From an uncultured Myxococcaceae bacterium (GTDB lineage: Bacteria; Myxococcota_A; Polyangia; Polyangiales; Ga0077539): 50,084 nucleotides of DNA. The translations under genes and the position numbers were made by a program. How positions within the stretch are numbered: the stretch's first letter is position 1; every line of letters begins with the position of its first letter. The notes under the pieces are model-generated. The model made no database searches and was not told the origin of the DNA. It was given only the letters and a program-made list of their open reading frames with translations. Shown piece after piece: positions 1 through 8,663 of this stretch. The stretch is from NCBI GenBank assembly GCA_945952225.1, contig CAMFHP010000058.1, forward strand, positions 1-50,084. The letters are read 5' to 3'.

Positions 1-113
1 TCTCGCGAAGGCTGCGTAGTACTGACTGGTGTCCAAGGAATTGGGTGCGATACACCGCGGTCTGACGCGATGAACCCGCGATCCAACACGAAGAATCGTG
101 CGCTGCGACGCCC
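1..113. other. Window edge, no gene seen
   Basis: I see no credible coding region, RNA or repeat in these bases. They lie downstream of the stop codon of the minus-strand glycosidase-like gene, and open frames that start here on the plus strand are antisense shadows of it. Confidence 0.5.
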
Positions 114-2477
114 TCAACCCGCGTCGGAACGCGTGGAACCTGCGCCCGAACGCCCTCCACCCTCCGCTGCGCGCCGCCTCCGACGCCGTTGCGCGCCTCG
201 CAGGGCCGCCAGCAGCACCATCCACCCTGAGTCCCGCACCCCGCCGTCGGAACGCCCTGCACGGCACCCGCAGCCCGTTGGCGAGGCCACCCGCAGGCCC
301 GCGTCCTCGGCGCGCGCGCCGTCTGCGGTGCCCGTGGTGTCGACCGTCGCCGCGTCCGCGCCCGCCTCCGCGCGGAACACATCGGCCCCCGCATCGACCG
401 CGCCCGCCTCACCCGACACGTCGCGCGCGGTGGCCGCATCGGCCGTCGCATCGACACGCGCATCGACCGTCGCGTCGACCGCCGCATCGACGGGCACCGG
501 CGCCGGAACCCACACGCCCAGCACGTCGACGAGCACGTGGGCCCGCACGCTCGTGCGCACACACAGCTCGCCGCCGCCCACCGCGCTCACCGACAGCGCG
601 CCCACCGCGCGCGTCGCCGGAAAGTTCACCGACGAGGCCATCGGCACCGCGCCCCCGCATGGAAACACCGTCGCGAAGCCCGGCGCCTCGGCGTCGGTGA
701 TCGTCACGTTCACCGCGGCAGCGCCGACGTTCGAGGGCATTCCCGCGAGGCGTTGCACAGGCACCGCGAGCACCTGGCCTGCGGCGGTGCGGCCCGTCCA
801 CGGGGTCGAGGTCGTGCGCGTGTCGAGCACCCGCGTCGGGTCGAGCGCCACGTACGAGAGCGCACCTGCGGGCGAGAGCCATCCCGTCACGTCGACCACA
901 GCATCGACGTCGACCGAGGAGGTGAGGCACAGGCGTCCCGCGCCGAGGCCCGAGAGCACCGCGTTGGCCACCACGTCGCCCGCCGCGAAGTTCACGTTCG
1001 ACGTCGAGGGCGTGGCGACGCCGCAGGGGGCGGTGGTGAGAAAGCCAGGAGCGCTTCCTGCGACCACGGCCACCGTCGCGATCACCCCCGTCGCGTTGGC
1101 GGGCGCGCCCACGTCGACGGCCCGCGCAACGCCCGCGCGCAACGGCATCGACGGCGTGCGCGTGTCGAGCACCCGCGTCGGCGCGAGGGGGGTGAGTCCC
1201 GCGCCCGACGGTCCGAAGGCGCCCATCAGGTCGACCACCGCGTCGACGTTCGTGTGCGCCGCGAAGCTCACCGCGCGCCCCGCACCGAAGGCCACGGGAA
1301 CGGCGTTCGCCACCACCCGCGCGGGCTCGTAGTTCACGTTCGACGTGGCCGGACGCGCGGCGCCCGACGGGTACACCACCACGTAGCCCGACGCGTCGAG
1401 TGCGACCGCCGTCACGTTGAGCCACGCCGCCGTCGCGTCGCCCGCCACACCCGAGGGAGCCCAGTCGGAGAAGGTTCCCGTGCTCGCGATGGAGAGCGGG
1501 CCCGCGGTGCTTCCGTCGCCGCGCACGAGGCGTGCGCTCGATGCGGCCGTGCGCGTGTCGAAGAGGCGCGTCGGCGTTGAAAGACGGAGCCGCGACGGTG
1601 CCGTGCGCGCCGTCACCGTGGGCAGCGTCGCCGTGCTCACGGGGAGCGACATCGAGGCTTCGGTCACCACCGCGCGACGTCCACAGTGCGGGGCGGCGCC
1701 GGTGCCCGTCGCGAAGACCGCGAGGTGGTCGCCCACGGTGCGCTCCGTGCCGTCGGAGGGGTGGTTCACCACGCCCGCGGAGGAGGTCCAGAGCGTCGAC
1801 GATCCGCCGCCGTCGAGGCCCATCGCGTCGTGGGCGCCGAGCTCGAGGAAGAGGTCGATCTCCTCGTCGCAGGTGAGCCCCGCGCTCGCGCTCGAACGCC
1901 CGTCGGCCACGAGGAGAAACACCGTTCCGCGATCGCGCGAGAGCCCGATGGCCGTGCGCGGATGGCGCAGCCCCGGCGCGCAGACGAAGCCTCCGGGAGC
2001 GGGTCCGTTGTCGTCGATGCCGCGGCGCGCGACGCCGTCGTCGAGGAGCGTCCATCGCCCGCCGAGCTGCTCGGTCACCCACGGATACGGTCCCGGCAGC
2101 ACCACCTGATCGGCCGTCATCTCGATGCGGTTCGCGCCCACGGAGAAGTTGCCGCTCGTCTCCGTGTCGGGCTGGGGCCAGCGCTGCCCGTTGCCCACGT
2201 TGAGCCCGAAATCATGGTCGAAGAAGTCGCCGTTGATCGCGAGCTGCGCGCCCACGAGACGGCCGAACGACGAGGTCGTGCGCGTTCCCTCCGAGGGCGC
2301 CGTCACACGGAAGCGAACGCCCGGCGCGCAGCTGTCGATCACCGCCACCCAGGTCACCGTCGGACGCGCCGTCGTGCGACGCAGCAGACGGATGCCGGGG
2401 TACGGCGTGGTCCACACGTCGTCGGCGCGCGCGGGCACCGTCACGAGAACGAGCGCAGCGAAGAGGAGTGATCGCAC
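114..2477 (-). CDS. Secreted phosphodiester glycosidase (NAGPA-type) with three repeat domains and MYXO-CTERM-like tail
   Basis: 787 residues from a GTG start. A signal peptide (residues 1-18, hydrophobic LLFAALVLV, cleavage after PARA) indicates export. Residues 20-260 carry marks of the phosphodiester glycosidase family related to N-acetylglucosamine-1-phosphodiester alpha-N-acetylglucosaminidase: INGDFF (81-86), HPRTAIGLS (172-180) and LDGGGSSTLW (221-230). Three repeats of about 115 residues follow, each opening with a PTRxxDTRT motif (near 300, 430 and 545). An Asp/Ala/Val-rich linker leads to GCGCR near residue 735, a short hydrophobic stretch and six arginines, resembling a MYXO-CTERM sorting signal. 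Oddly, the hydrophobic stretch is only about ten residues and some 20 residues follow the arginines, so the tail may be degenerate or frameshifted. The start has no Shine-Dalgarno, but TAGCGT lies 7 nt upstream. The substrate is unknown; an extracellular or envelope glycoconjugate is an inference. Confidence 0.8.
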   Translation of the reverse strand: MRSLLFAALVLVTVPARADDVWTTPYPGIRLLRRTTARPTVTWVAVIDSCAPGVRFRVTAPSEGTRTTSSFGRLVGAQLAINGDFFDHDFGLNVGNGQRWPQPDTETSGNFSVGANRIEMTADQVVLPGPYPWVTEQLGGRWTLLDDGVARRGIDDNGPAPGGFVCAPGLRHPRTAIGLSRDRGTVFLLVADGRSSASAGLTCDEEIDLFLELGAHDAMGLDGGGSSTLWTSSAGVVNHPSDGTERTVGDHLAVFATGTGAAPHCGRRAVVTEASMSLPVSTATLPTVTARTAPSRLRLSTPTRLFDTRTAASSARLVRGDGSTAGPLSIASTGTFSDWAPSGVAGDATAAWLNVTAVALDASGYVVVYPSGAARPATSNVNYEPARVVANAVPVAFGAGRAVSFAAHTNVDAVVDLMGAFGPSGAGLTPLAPTRVLDTRTPSMPLRAGVARAVDVGAPANATGVIATVAVVAGSAPGFLTTAPCGVATPSTSNVNFAAGDVVANAVLSGLGAGRLCLTSSVDVDAVVDVTGWLSPAGALSYVALDPTRVLDTRTTSTPWTGRTAAGQVLAVPVQRLAGMPSNVGAAAVNVTITDAEAPGFATVFPCGGAVPMASSVNFPATRAVGALSVSAVGGGELCVRTSVRAHVLVDVLGVWVPAPVPVDAAVDATVDARVDATADAATARDVSGEAGAVDAGADVFRAEAGADAATVDTTGTADGARAEDAGLRVASPTGCGCRAGRSDGGVRDSGWMVLLAALRGAQRRRRRRAAEGGGRSGAGSTRSDAG

Positions 2478-2484
2478 GACGCCG

Positions 2485-2490
2485 ACGCTA
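2485..2490 (-). promoter_or_regulatory. TAGCGT, candidate -10 of a leaderless promoter
   Basis: Read on the minus strand, TAGCGT ends 7 nt before the GTG start at 2477. There is no ribosome binding site and no TTGACA-like -35. The same hexamer at the same position recurs at other starts in the window. Confidence 0.4.
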
Positions 2491-2623
2491 CCCGGGAGAA
2501 CCTCCGCGCGGGAGGGCGGTGCGCGTCACCCGCTGCGCCCCTGCGAATGCGCAATCATTGCCCGCACGGTGCTGCGCGCGGTCGTCGCATCATGGCGCTG
2601 ACGTCTCGCGGAGGTCTTCGCGC

Positions 2624-5314
2624 ATGCGCACCGGATCGACCATCACGAAGGGGAAGTTCGCGCTCCTCGCCTCGCTGCTCGCGGCGTGCAGCGGCTCGCT
2701 CGGCATCACCGCCACGCCCGATGCGAGCGCCGACGGCAGCGACGCGCAGGGCGCCGAGGGAGGCACCGACGTGCCGGGCCTCGACGCGACGGGATTGGAT
2801 GTGCCGACCTTCGATGTGCCGCCCCTCGACGGACCTCCACGTGACGGTGCGGCGGGCGATGGCGCGGCGCGCGATGGATCTGCGGCCGACACGGGGTCCG
2901 GCGCCGATGGCACCGCGCGCGACGTGGCGACCGATGCGCCCGACGACACGCTGGTGGCGCTCTCCATCGAGCCGCCGCTCACGACCTTGCGCGTGACCTC
3001 GATGACCGCGCCCGTGTCGCAGACCTTCACCGCCCGCGGACGCACCCGCGACGGCCGCATGGTGGTCGTGCCCGCGCTCTGGACCGTCGACCGCCCCGAG
3101 GCCCTCACGCTCACCACGATGGGCGTCGGAACCACCACGAACACCGTCGGTGGCGACGTGGTGGTGACCGCGCGCCAGGGCACCCTCGCGGCCACGGCGA
3201 GCGTGCGCATCGTGCTCGACTTCGCGGTGCGCGCGCCCACGGCGCCCGCGGGGGTGGAGACGGCCTTTCCGACGACGGCGACGGCGGGCAGCGACGCGAT
3301 GCGCACGCCGGCGTGGGTGTATCCCGCGAACGAGACGGTGTTCCCGCAGAACGTCTACAAGGTGCTGTTCCAGTGGCGCCGGGGCACGGGCAACGACCGC
3401 TTTCGCGTGACCTTCGAGAGCGACCGCACGCGCGTGGTGGTCTACACCGACGGCGCGCATCCGACGTGCACCATGGCGGGCACGGGCCTCGGGTGCTTCG
3501 AACCCACGCTGGAGATCTGGCGCTACATCGCCGGCTCGAACCCGCGAGGCAGCGTGCGCGTCACTGTCGATGCGGCGTCGGCCGCGGCACCGACGACGTT
3601 CTTCCGCTCGTCGACGCTCTCGGTGGGCTTCTCGCGCGGACCCGTGCCCGGCGCGATCTACTACTGGAGCACCACGGTGCAGGGCGTCCGTCGCGCGACG
3701 GTGGGCGACGCCGAGCCCACGAACTTTCTCACGCCCGCCGAGGCCGACCGTCAGTGCGTCGCGTGCCACACGCTCTCGCGCCGCGGCAACCGCATGGCCG
3801 CCGACGTGGGCGGCAACAACCTCTGGGTGGTCGAGGTGTCGCCGACGCGTCCGCCGCCGCGCATCGTGACGCAGCTCAACGGCCGCGCGATCCCCATGTT
3901 CTGGAGCACCTTCTCGACGGACGAGACCCGCGTGGTGACCGCCGCGCGCGGGGTGCTCACGCAGCGACGCGCCACCGACGGGTCGGTGATCAACACCGTT
4001 CCCCTCGCCGCGCGCACGTACGGAACGCAGCCCGACTGGTCGCCCGACGACGCGCGCATGGCCTTCGTGCAGAGCGCCGCCGACCGCGACCGCGGCGTGG
4101 CGGGCGGACGCATCGCGACCGTCGACATCCTCCCGATGAACGCGTGGGGACCGTCGCGCGTGCTCTACGGAACCGGCGCGAACAACGACACGAACCAGTT
4201 CCCGAGCTTCTCGTGGGACGGCCGCTGGATCGCGTGGACGCACTCCACGGGCAACGGTCAGAACGACCCGACGAGCGACCTCTGGCTCATGCGCGCCGAC
4301 GGCTCGCAGCCCCGCGCCCTCACCCGCGCAAACACCGTCATCAACAACGGCGTGGTGACCACCGCCACGGTGCAGGACAACATGCCGACGTGGGCGCCGT
4401 CGGGCGTTCCCGACGACTACGCGTGGGTGGCCTTCAGCTCGACGCGCGACTACGGCGGCGTGCTCTCGGGCGCGTCGCGCCTCGGACGCCACGAGCAGCT
4501 CTGGGTCGCGGCCCTCGACCTCGACGCGGCCGCCACGGGCGCCGCCGACGCGAGCCGTCCTGCGTTCCGTCTGCCCTTTCAGGGACTCGCGGAAGACAAC
4601 CACCGCCCCTTCTGGGCCCTCGACCGCGTGGCCACGGCCTGCACCGCGCGCGGCGGCGCCTGCGCCACCAACGCCGACTGCTGCGCGCCGTCGGTGTGCC
4701 GCGGCGGCGTGTGCGACGTGGCCTGCACGCCCTCGGAGGGACCGTGCGCCACCAACGCCGACTGCTGCGCGCCGGGCGTGTGCATCGCGGGCGCGTGTCG
4801 CTCGGCGTGTGTTCCCACCGCGGGCGCGTGCGCGACGAGCGCCGACTGCTGCGCCCCCAACGCGTGCACCGGCGGACGCTGCACGGCCCCGATGTGCCGC
4901 GCGACCGGCGCCACCTGCGCGACGGACACCGACTGCTGCGCGCCCAACACCTGCCGCGGCGGAACGTGCCGCGCGGCCTGCAACACCTCGGGCGGAACCT
5001 GCGCCACCAGCGCCGACTGCTGCGCGCCGTCGACGTGCACGGGCGGAATGTGTCGTCCTCCGTGTGCGGCGGTCTCCGGTGCGTGCGCGAGCGACAGCGA
5101 CTGCTGCGCGCCCAACACCTGCCGCAACGGCGCGTGCGCGGCCCCGTGCACGGTCACCGGCATGGCCTGCACCACGGCCGCAGACTGCTGCTCGGGCGTG
5201 TGCACGCGCGGGAGCTGCGCGCCGCCTCCGTGTCGCAACACCGGCGGCTCGTGCAGCGCCGACGCAGACTGCTGCGCGGGCACCTGCGTGGGCGGCGGGT
5301 GCGCGCCGGGCTGA
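2624..5314 (+). CDS. Lipoprotein with Ig-like region, CxxCH motif, TolB-like propeller and eight Cys-rich repeats
   Basis: 896 residues. The ATG at 2624 is chosen because GGAGG lies upstream at the right distance and the frame then opens with a lipoprotein signal ending LLAAC. An Asp/Gly-rich linker follows (about 30-110), then a region like a bacterial Ig-like domain (about 110-200), and a beta-rich region. CVACH at residues 378-382 matches a c-type haem attachment motif. Beyond it are WD40/TolB-like segments such as PDWSPDDARMAF and FPSFSWDGRWIAW. From residue 673 to the end there are eight tandem units of about 28 residues with the pattern C-x6-C-x5-CC-x4/5-C-x4-C. Such DCC repeats resemble small disulfide-knot modules found in myxobacterial surface proteins. 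The likely location is the outer membrane or cell surface. A haem-binding role is plausible but rests on one motif; ligand and function are unknown. Confidence 0.8.
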   Translation: MRTGSTITKGKFALLASLLAACSGSLGITATPDASADGSDAQGAEGGTDVPGLDATGLDVPTFDVPPLDGPPRDGAAGDGAARDGSAADTGSGADGTARDVATDAPDDTLVALSIEPPLTTLRVTSMTAPVSQTFTARGRTRDGRMVVVPALWTVDRPEALTLTTMGVGTTTNTVGGDVVVTARQGTLAATASVRIVLDFAVRAPTAPAGVETAFPTTATAGSDAMRTPAWVYPANETVFPQNVYKVLFQWRRGTGNDRFRVTFESDRTRVVVYTDGAHPTCTMAGTGLGCFEPTLEIWRYIAGSNPRGSVRVTVDAASAAAPTTFFRSSTLSVGFSRGPVPGAIYYWSTTVQGVRRATVGDAEPTNFLTPAEADRQCVACHTLSRRGNRMAADVGGNNLWVVEVSPTRPPPRIVTQLNGRAIPMFWSTFSTDETRVVTAARGVLTQRRATDGSVINTVPLAARTYGTQPDWSPDDARMAFVQSAADRDRGVAGGRIATVDILPMNAWGPSRVLYGTGANNDTNQFPSFSWDGRWIAWTHSTGNGQNDPTSDLWLMRADGSQPRALTRANTVINNGVVTTATVQDNMPTWAPSGVPDDYAWVAFSSTRDYGGVLSGASRLGRHEQLWVAALDLDAAATGAADASRPAFRLPFQGLAEDNHRPFWALDRVATACTARGGACATNADCCAPSVCRGGVCDVACTPSEGPCATNADCCAPGVCIAGACRSACVPTAGACATSADCCAPNACTGGRCTAPMCRATGATCATDTDCCAPNTCRGGTCRAACNTSGGTCATSADCCAPSTCTGGMCRPPCAAVSGACASDSDCCAPNTCRNGACAAPCTVTGMACTTAADCCSGVCTRGSCAPPPCRNTGGSCSADADCCAGTCVGGGCAPG
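4640..5311 (+). repeat. Eight tandem Cys-rich protein repeats
   Basis: Within the lipoprotein gene, eight units of roughly 84 bp encode modules sharing ADCC or TDCC followed by two single Cys residues. Units 7 and 8 are one or two residues shorter between the CC pair and the next Cys. DNA similarity between units is high at the GCCGACTGCTGCGC core. Confidence 0.85.
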
Positions 5315-5328
5315 GCGTTTCGAGAGGC

Positions 5329-5348
5329 CCTCGCGCGGTCACGCGAGG
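5329..5348. terminator. Hairpin between convergent genes
   Basis: CCTCGCG and CGCGAGG form a 7-bp stem with a 6-nt loop. It sits between the lipoprotein stop (5314) and the end of the convergent LysR gene (5339), overlapping the last LysR codons. No U-tract follows on either strand, so it is a stem-loop barrier or weak bidirectional terminator at best. Confidence 0.4.
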
Positions 5349-6232
5349 TGCGGCGTCACCTGCTGGGCGATCCAGGTCATCACGGCGCGAACGTGGCGCG
5401 GAACGCGGCGTCCGTGGGCGTGCACGAGCGACACGGGCATGGGCTCGCTGGCGTACTGCGGCAGCACCTCGACGAGCTCACCCGCGGCGATGCGCGGGAT
5501 CATGCCGAGGCACGGCGACTGGATGATGCCCAGGCCCGCGAGGCACGCGGCGGTGTACGCGTCGCTGTTGTTGACGGTCACCCGCGCGCGCATCGGACGC
5601 TCGCGGTAGACGTCGCCGTCGCGGTACTCGAAGCCCGGCGCGGTGACGCCACGGCCCGAGGCGTAGTGCACGACGAGGTGTCCATCGAGGTCGTCGAGCG
5701 TGCGCGGAACGCCCATGCGCGCGAGGTACGCGGGCGACGCGCAGTTGATCATCGTGAGGGTGCCGAGGCGGCGCACGGTGAGTCCGGGCTCGGTGACACG
5801 GCCCACGCGGAGCACGCAGTCGAAGCCCTCGCGCACCACGTCGACCCGGCGGTCGGTGCTGCTCACGTACACGTCGAGGAGCGGATGCGCCGCGAGGAGC
5901 GACGGGAGCTGCGGGAGGATCGCGCTGCGCACGAGTCCGTTGGGCGCATCGACGCGCACGGTGCCGCGGAGGTCGCCGGGCGTCTGGAACATCGCGGAGA
6001 GTTCCTCGCCTTCGGCCACCCAGGCGCGGGCCCGCGCGAGAAACTGCTCGCCGTCGTCGGTGAGCCGTACGGCCCGCGTCGAGCGCTGGAGCAGGCGGCA
6101 TCCGAGCTCGGTCTCCAGGGCCTGCACGGCGGTGGAGACGCGCCCCTTCGAGACGCCGAGGTGCTCCGCGGCGCGGGTGAAGCTCGCCTGCTCGGCGACG
6201 CGGACGAACATCCGAACGGCGTCGATCTCCAT
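5339..6232 (-). CDS. LysR-family transcriptional regulator
   Basis: 297 residues, full length for the family. An N-terminal winged helix-turn-helix (residues 1-60, including FTRAAEHLGVSKGRVSTAVQ) is followed by a linker helix and a periplasmic-binding-protein-like effector domain (about 90-295). The divergent neighbour is a short-chain dehydrogenase, the classical arrangement in which a LysR protein controls the adjacent gene and itself. Two copies of an inverted repeat with the LysR T-N11-A spacing lie in the shared intergenic region, one 9 bp from this start codon, which would fit autoregulation. The effector is unknown. The sequence is of the CrgA-like type that often controls oxidoreductases; that subfamily assignment is from general resemblance only. 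Confidence 0.93.
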   Translation of the reverse strand: MEIDAVRMFVRVAEQASFTRAAEHLGVSKGRVSTAVQALETELGCRLLQRSTRAVRLTDDGEQFLARARAWVAEGEELSAMFQTPGDLRGTVRVDAPNGLVRSAILPQLPSLLAAHPLLDVYVSSTDRRVDVVREGFDCVLRVGRVTEPGLTVRRLGTLTMINCASPAYLARMGVPRTLDDLDGHLVVHYASGRGVTAPGFEYRDGDVYRERPMRARVTVNNSDAYTAACLAGLGIIQSPCLGMIPRIAAGELVEVLPQYASEPMPVSLVHAHGRRVPRHVRAVMTWIAQQVTPHLA

Positions 6233-6241
6233 GCGGTGATT

Positions 6242-6259
6242 GTTCTGTGATTCGGAACA
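6242..6259. promoter_or_regulatory. LysR-type operator copy 1
   Basis: GTTCTGTGATTCGGAACA contains the inverted repeat GTTC-N9-GAAC and the T-N11-A spacing typical of LysR boxes. A near-copy lies 67 bp downstream. It is adjacent to the regulator start codon. Confidence 0.6.
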
Positions 6260-6308
6260 GACTGGTCAAGGCTTTGTGGCTTCCGCGACGCCAGGGTGCG
6301 GACGCATC

Positions 6309-6326
6309 GTTCTGTCCGTCGGAACA
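6309..6326. promoter_or_regulatory. LysR-type operator copy 2
   Basis: GTTCTGTCCGTCGGAACA matches copy 1 at 15 of 18 positions, keeping both arms (GTTC and GAAC) exactly. It lies 24 bp before the dehydrogenase start codon, where it could overlap that promoter. Confidence 0.6.
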
Positions 6327-6350
6327 ACCGACGACGGAGAGACATCCCCC

Positions 6351-7130
6351 ATGACCACCGCGAACGCGTCCCCCGAGACCCCCATCGCCCTCATCACCGG
6401 CGGCAGCCGCGGCCTCGGACGCAGCATGGCCCTGCACCTCGCCGACCGTGGCGTCGACGTGATCTTCACCTACAAGTCCGCGGAGGCAGAGGCCGCCGCC
6501 GTGCGCGAGCAGATCGTGGCGAAGGGCCGTCGCGCCGCCGCGCTGCGCCTCGACGTGGGCGACAGCGACCGCTTCGAAGCCTTCGCCAGCGCGGTCTCGT
6601 CGGAGCTCGCGCGCACCTTCGGCCGCGAGCGCTTCGACTACCTGGTGAACAACGCGGGCACCGGGCTCCACGCGCCGATCGCGCAGACCACGGCGGCGCA
6701 GCTCGACGAGGTGTACCGCGTGCACTTCAAGGCGCCGTTTCTGCTCACGCAGACGCTCCTGCCGCTGATGAACGACGGCGGACGCGTGCTCAACGTGTCG
6801 AGCGGCCTGTCGCGCATCACGTTCCCGGGCTACGCGGCGTACGGGTCGATGAAGGCCGCGCTGGAGGTGTTCACGCGCTACCTCGCGGCGGAGCTCGGCC
6901 CGCGTCGCATCACGGCCAACGTGATCGCGCCCGGTGCGATCGAGACGGACTTCGGCGGCGGCCACGTGCGCGACAACGCGCAGCTCAACAAGATGATCGC
7001 GGCGGCGACGGCGCTCGGTCGCGTGGGCGTTCCCGACGACATCGGCGGCGCGGTGGCGATGCTGCTCGCGCCCGAGTCGCGATGGCTCAACGGACAGCGC
7101 GTGGAGTTCTCGGGCGGACAGGGGCTCTAG
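6351..7130 (+). CDS. Short-chain dehydrogenase/reductase (SDR), FabG-like
   Basis: 259 residues. The ATG at 6351 is preferred over an in-frame ATG at 6240 because GGAGA precedes it and the protein then begins just before the Rossmann motif TGGSRGLG. Classical SDR landmarks are present: NNAG, a catalytic Ser in NVSSG, and the YGSMK form of YxxxK. The C-terminal FSGGQGL is typical of the family. It should reduce or oxidise a carbonyl/alcohol with NAD(P)(H); the substrate is not evident. It is divergent from the LysR gene and probably controlled by it through the two inverted repeats. Confidence 0.93.
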   Translation: MTTANASPETPIALITGGSRGLGRSMALHLADRGVDVIFTYKSAEAEAAAVREQIVAKGRRAAALRLDVGDSDRFEAFASAVSSELARTFGRERFDYLVNNAGTGLHAPIAQTTAAQLDEVYRVHFKAPFLLTQTLLPLMNDGGRVLNVSSGLSRITFPGYAAYGSMKAALEVFTRYLAAELGPRRITANVIAPGAIETDFGGGHVRDNAQLNKMIAAATALGRVGVPDDIGGAVAMLLAPESRWLNGQRVEFSGGQGL

Positions 7131-7259
7131 ACGCGACGGCGCGTGCCGCGCGACGATGCGCGCGGGCGATGATCGCGCTTGCAGATGGGCGGGTGCACCC
7201 CCTACGGTGCGCGGTACCGCGGCGGCATCTGGGGGCCGCGGAGGAGCCTCTGCAAGCCC

Positions 7260-8645
7260 ATGGGATCTGCGCCGACACCGACCCCGCACACGCCCATCAA
7301 CTTTCTCAAGGCCGGGGGCAACGCGATGTTCTCGGCGGAGTGCATCGCGGCCCTCGCGAAGTGCAACTACGAGCCCGAGGACTTCGGGTCCTACGACCAG
7401 GTCTCGAAGCGCATCGACAAGGCGCGCGCGAAGACCAGCGCCTACGACGAGTGGGTCGCGAAGGGTCGTCCGGCCACGCGTCCCAAGGACTTCGACAAGG
7501 ACTACCCCAAACGCGGGCCGTGGCCTCCGCCCGCGCCGACCGATCGCGAGCGATGGCTCTCGACGTGTCAGGCGGGGCACCTCGGTCAGAACGCGTGTCG
7601 TCAGCGAGGACGCGGAGATCCGTGTTCGAACCTCGTCGACGGGTATCAAGACAACCTCGCCGCGTGCATGCCGCATCAGGGGCAGGCCTTCGGCGCCAAC
7701 AACCTTCCGCGCACCGACACCGAGCACGGCTGGTGGACGCAGCACGAGCAGGACAGCCCGGTGCATCGCCTCGACGCGAACTATCAGCCGCGCGGACGAG
7801 AGGGCGCGCCCACACGCGACAACCTCGGCTACGTCGAGAACGGCGGACGAGCGCCCGCGCCCAACTGTCAGTACACGCAAGACGAGATGCGCAGCGACGA
7901 CCGCGCGCGCACGCGGGAGTTTCTCGAACGCCACAAGGACAGCCGTCCCGCACCGACGAGCGCGCAACCGCAGGGAGGCACGCAGTCGGGCGGCACCGGC
8001 GCGGCGTCGGGTGTCGCAGGCGCAAAGGGTGTTGCGGCCAACAGCAACGCGCCGAGCGGCGGCGGGGGGCCGCGCGTCATCACGGGTTCCGACGCGGCCG
8101 AGTGCATCTCGAACTTCAAGGAGATGGCCGAAGACGCCATGCGCCGGAAGTGTGCCGACGACGTCGAGGCCAATCGCGAGGAGGCGAACGGTGGCCCCGG
8201 TCGGACCCCGGCCCAGGGCGAGGCTCACCGCGCAGCGCTTCGCGATCGCTACGAGCGCTCTGCGTTGAACCACGACCTCGCCTCGCGGGAGGCGGAGCAC
8301 ATGCGCCGCTCTCGTGGGCAGCGCGCGCGGCACTACGAGGATGCGCGCGACCGCGCGTGGGCGGACCCGACACCGGCCAATCAGGCCGCGCTGCAACGCG
8401 AGCGGGCGGCGTATGCGCAGTCGATCCGCGAGACCCGTGCGTCGGAGGCGCGCGAGGCGCGATACATGAGCGAACGTCGGCAGAACGCGGCGGCCTACAA
8501 CAGCGCGCGCGAAGCCAACTGCCTCGCCGACCAGGGGGAGCGCATCCGCGCTGGGCAGGCCCGCGTCGATGGCCGCTCGCCGGGTGTCGTCAACGAGGCG
8601 CCGCAGACCCCTCCGCTGGCCTTCGCACCGTTCAATCTGCCTTGA
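7260..8645 (+). CDS. Unrecognised Cys-containing protein, possible secreted effector
   Basis: 461 residues from ATG 7260, which has GGAGGAG upstream at a longish 13-nt spacing; an ATG at 7185 in frame is possible but lacks a binding site. There is no signal peptide or membrane segment. The N-terminal half has scattered Cys (AECIAALAKC, CQAGHLGQNAC, AACMPHQG) and many Trp/His residues around EHGWWTQHEQDSP. A Gly/Ser/Ala/Thr-rich linker lies near residues 235-275. The C-terminal part (about 290-440) is very rich in Arg, Glu and Ala and looks helical. The layout, a Cys/His N-terminal region, a flexible linker and a charged C-terminus, with two small cytosolic-looking proteins just downstream, suggests an effector/toxin with companion genes. 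That role is inference; I recognise no family. Confidence 0.75.
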   Translation: MGSAPTPTPHTPINFLKAGGNAMFSAECIAALAKCNYEPEDFGSYDQVSKRIDKARAKTSAYDEWVAKGRPATRPKDFDKDYPKRGPWPPPAPTDRERWLSTCQAGHLGQNACRQRGRGDPCSNLVDGYQDNLAACMPHQGQAFGANNLPRTDTEHGWWTQHEQDSPVHRLDANYQPRGREGAPTRDNLGYVENGGRAPAPNCQYTQDEMRSDDRARTREFLERHKDSRPAPTSAQPQGGTQSGGTGAASGVAGAKGVAANSNAPSGGGGPRVITGSDAAECISNFKEMAEDAMRRKCADDVEANREEANGGPGRTPAQGEAHRAALRDRYERSALNHDLASREAEHMRRSRGQRARHYEDARDRAWADPTPANQAALQRERAAYAQSIRETRASEAREARYMSERRQNAAAYNSAREANCLADQGERIRAGQARVDGRSPGVVNEAPQTPPLAFAPFNLP

Positions 8646-8663
8646 AACAAGGAGTTTTCATCG

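Noticed and set aside
5478-8396. 972-residue minus-strand and 1005-residue plus-strand frames
   Set aside because: They overlap LysR, SDR and the 461-residue gene in other frames and have Arg-rich low-complexity translations.
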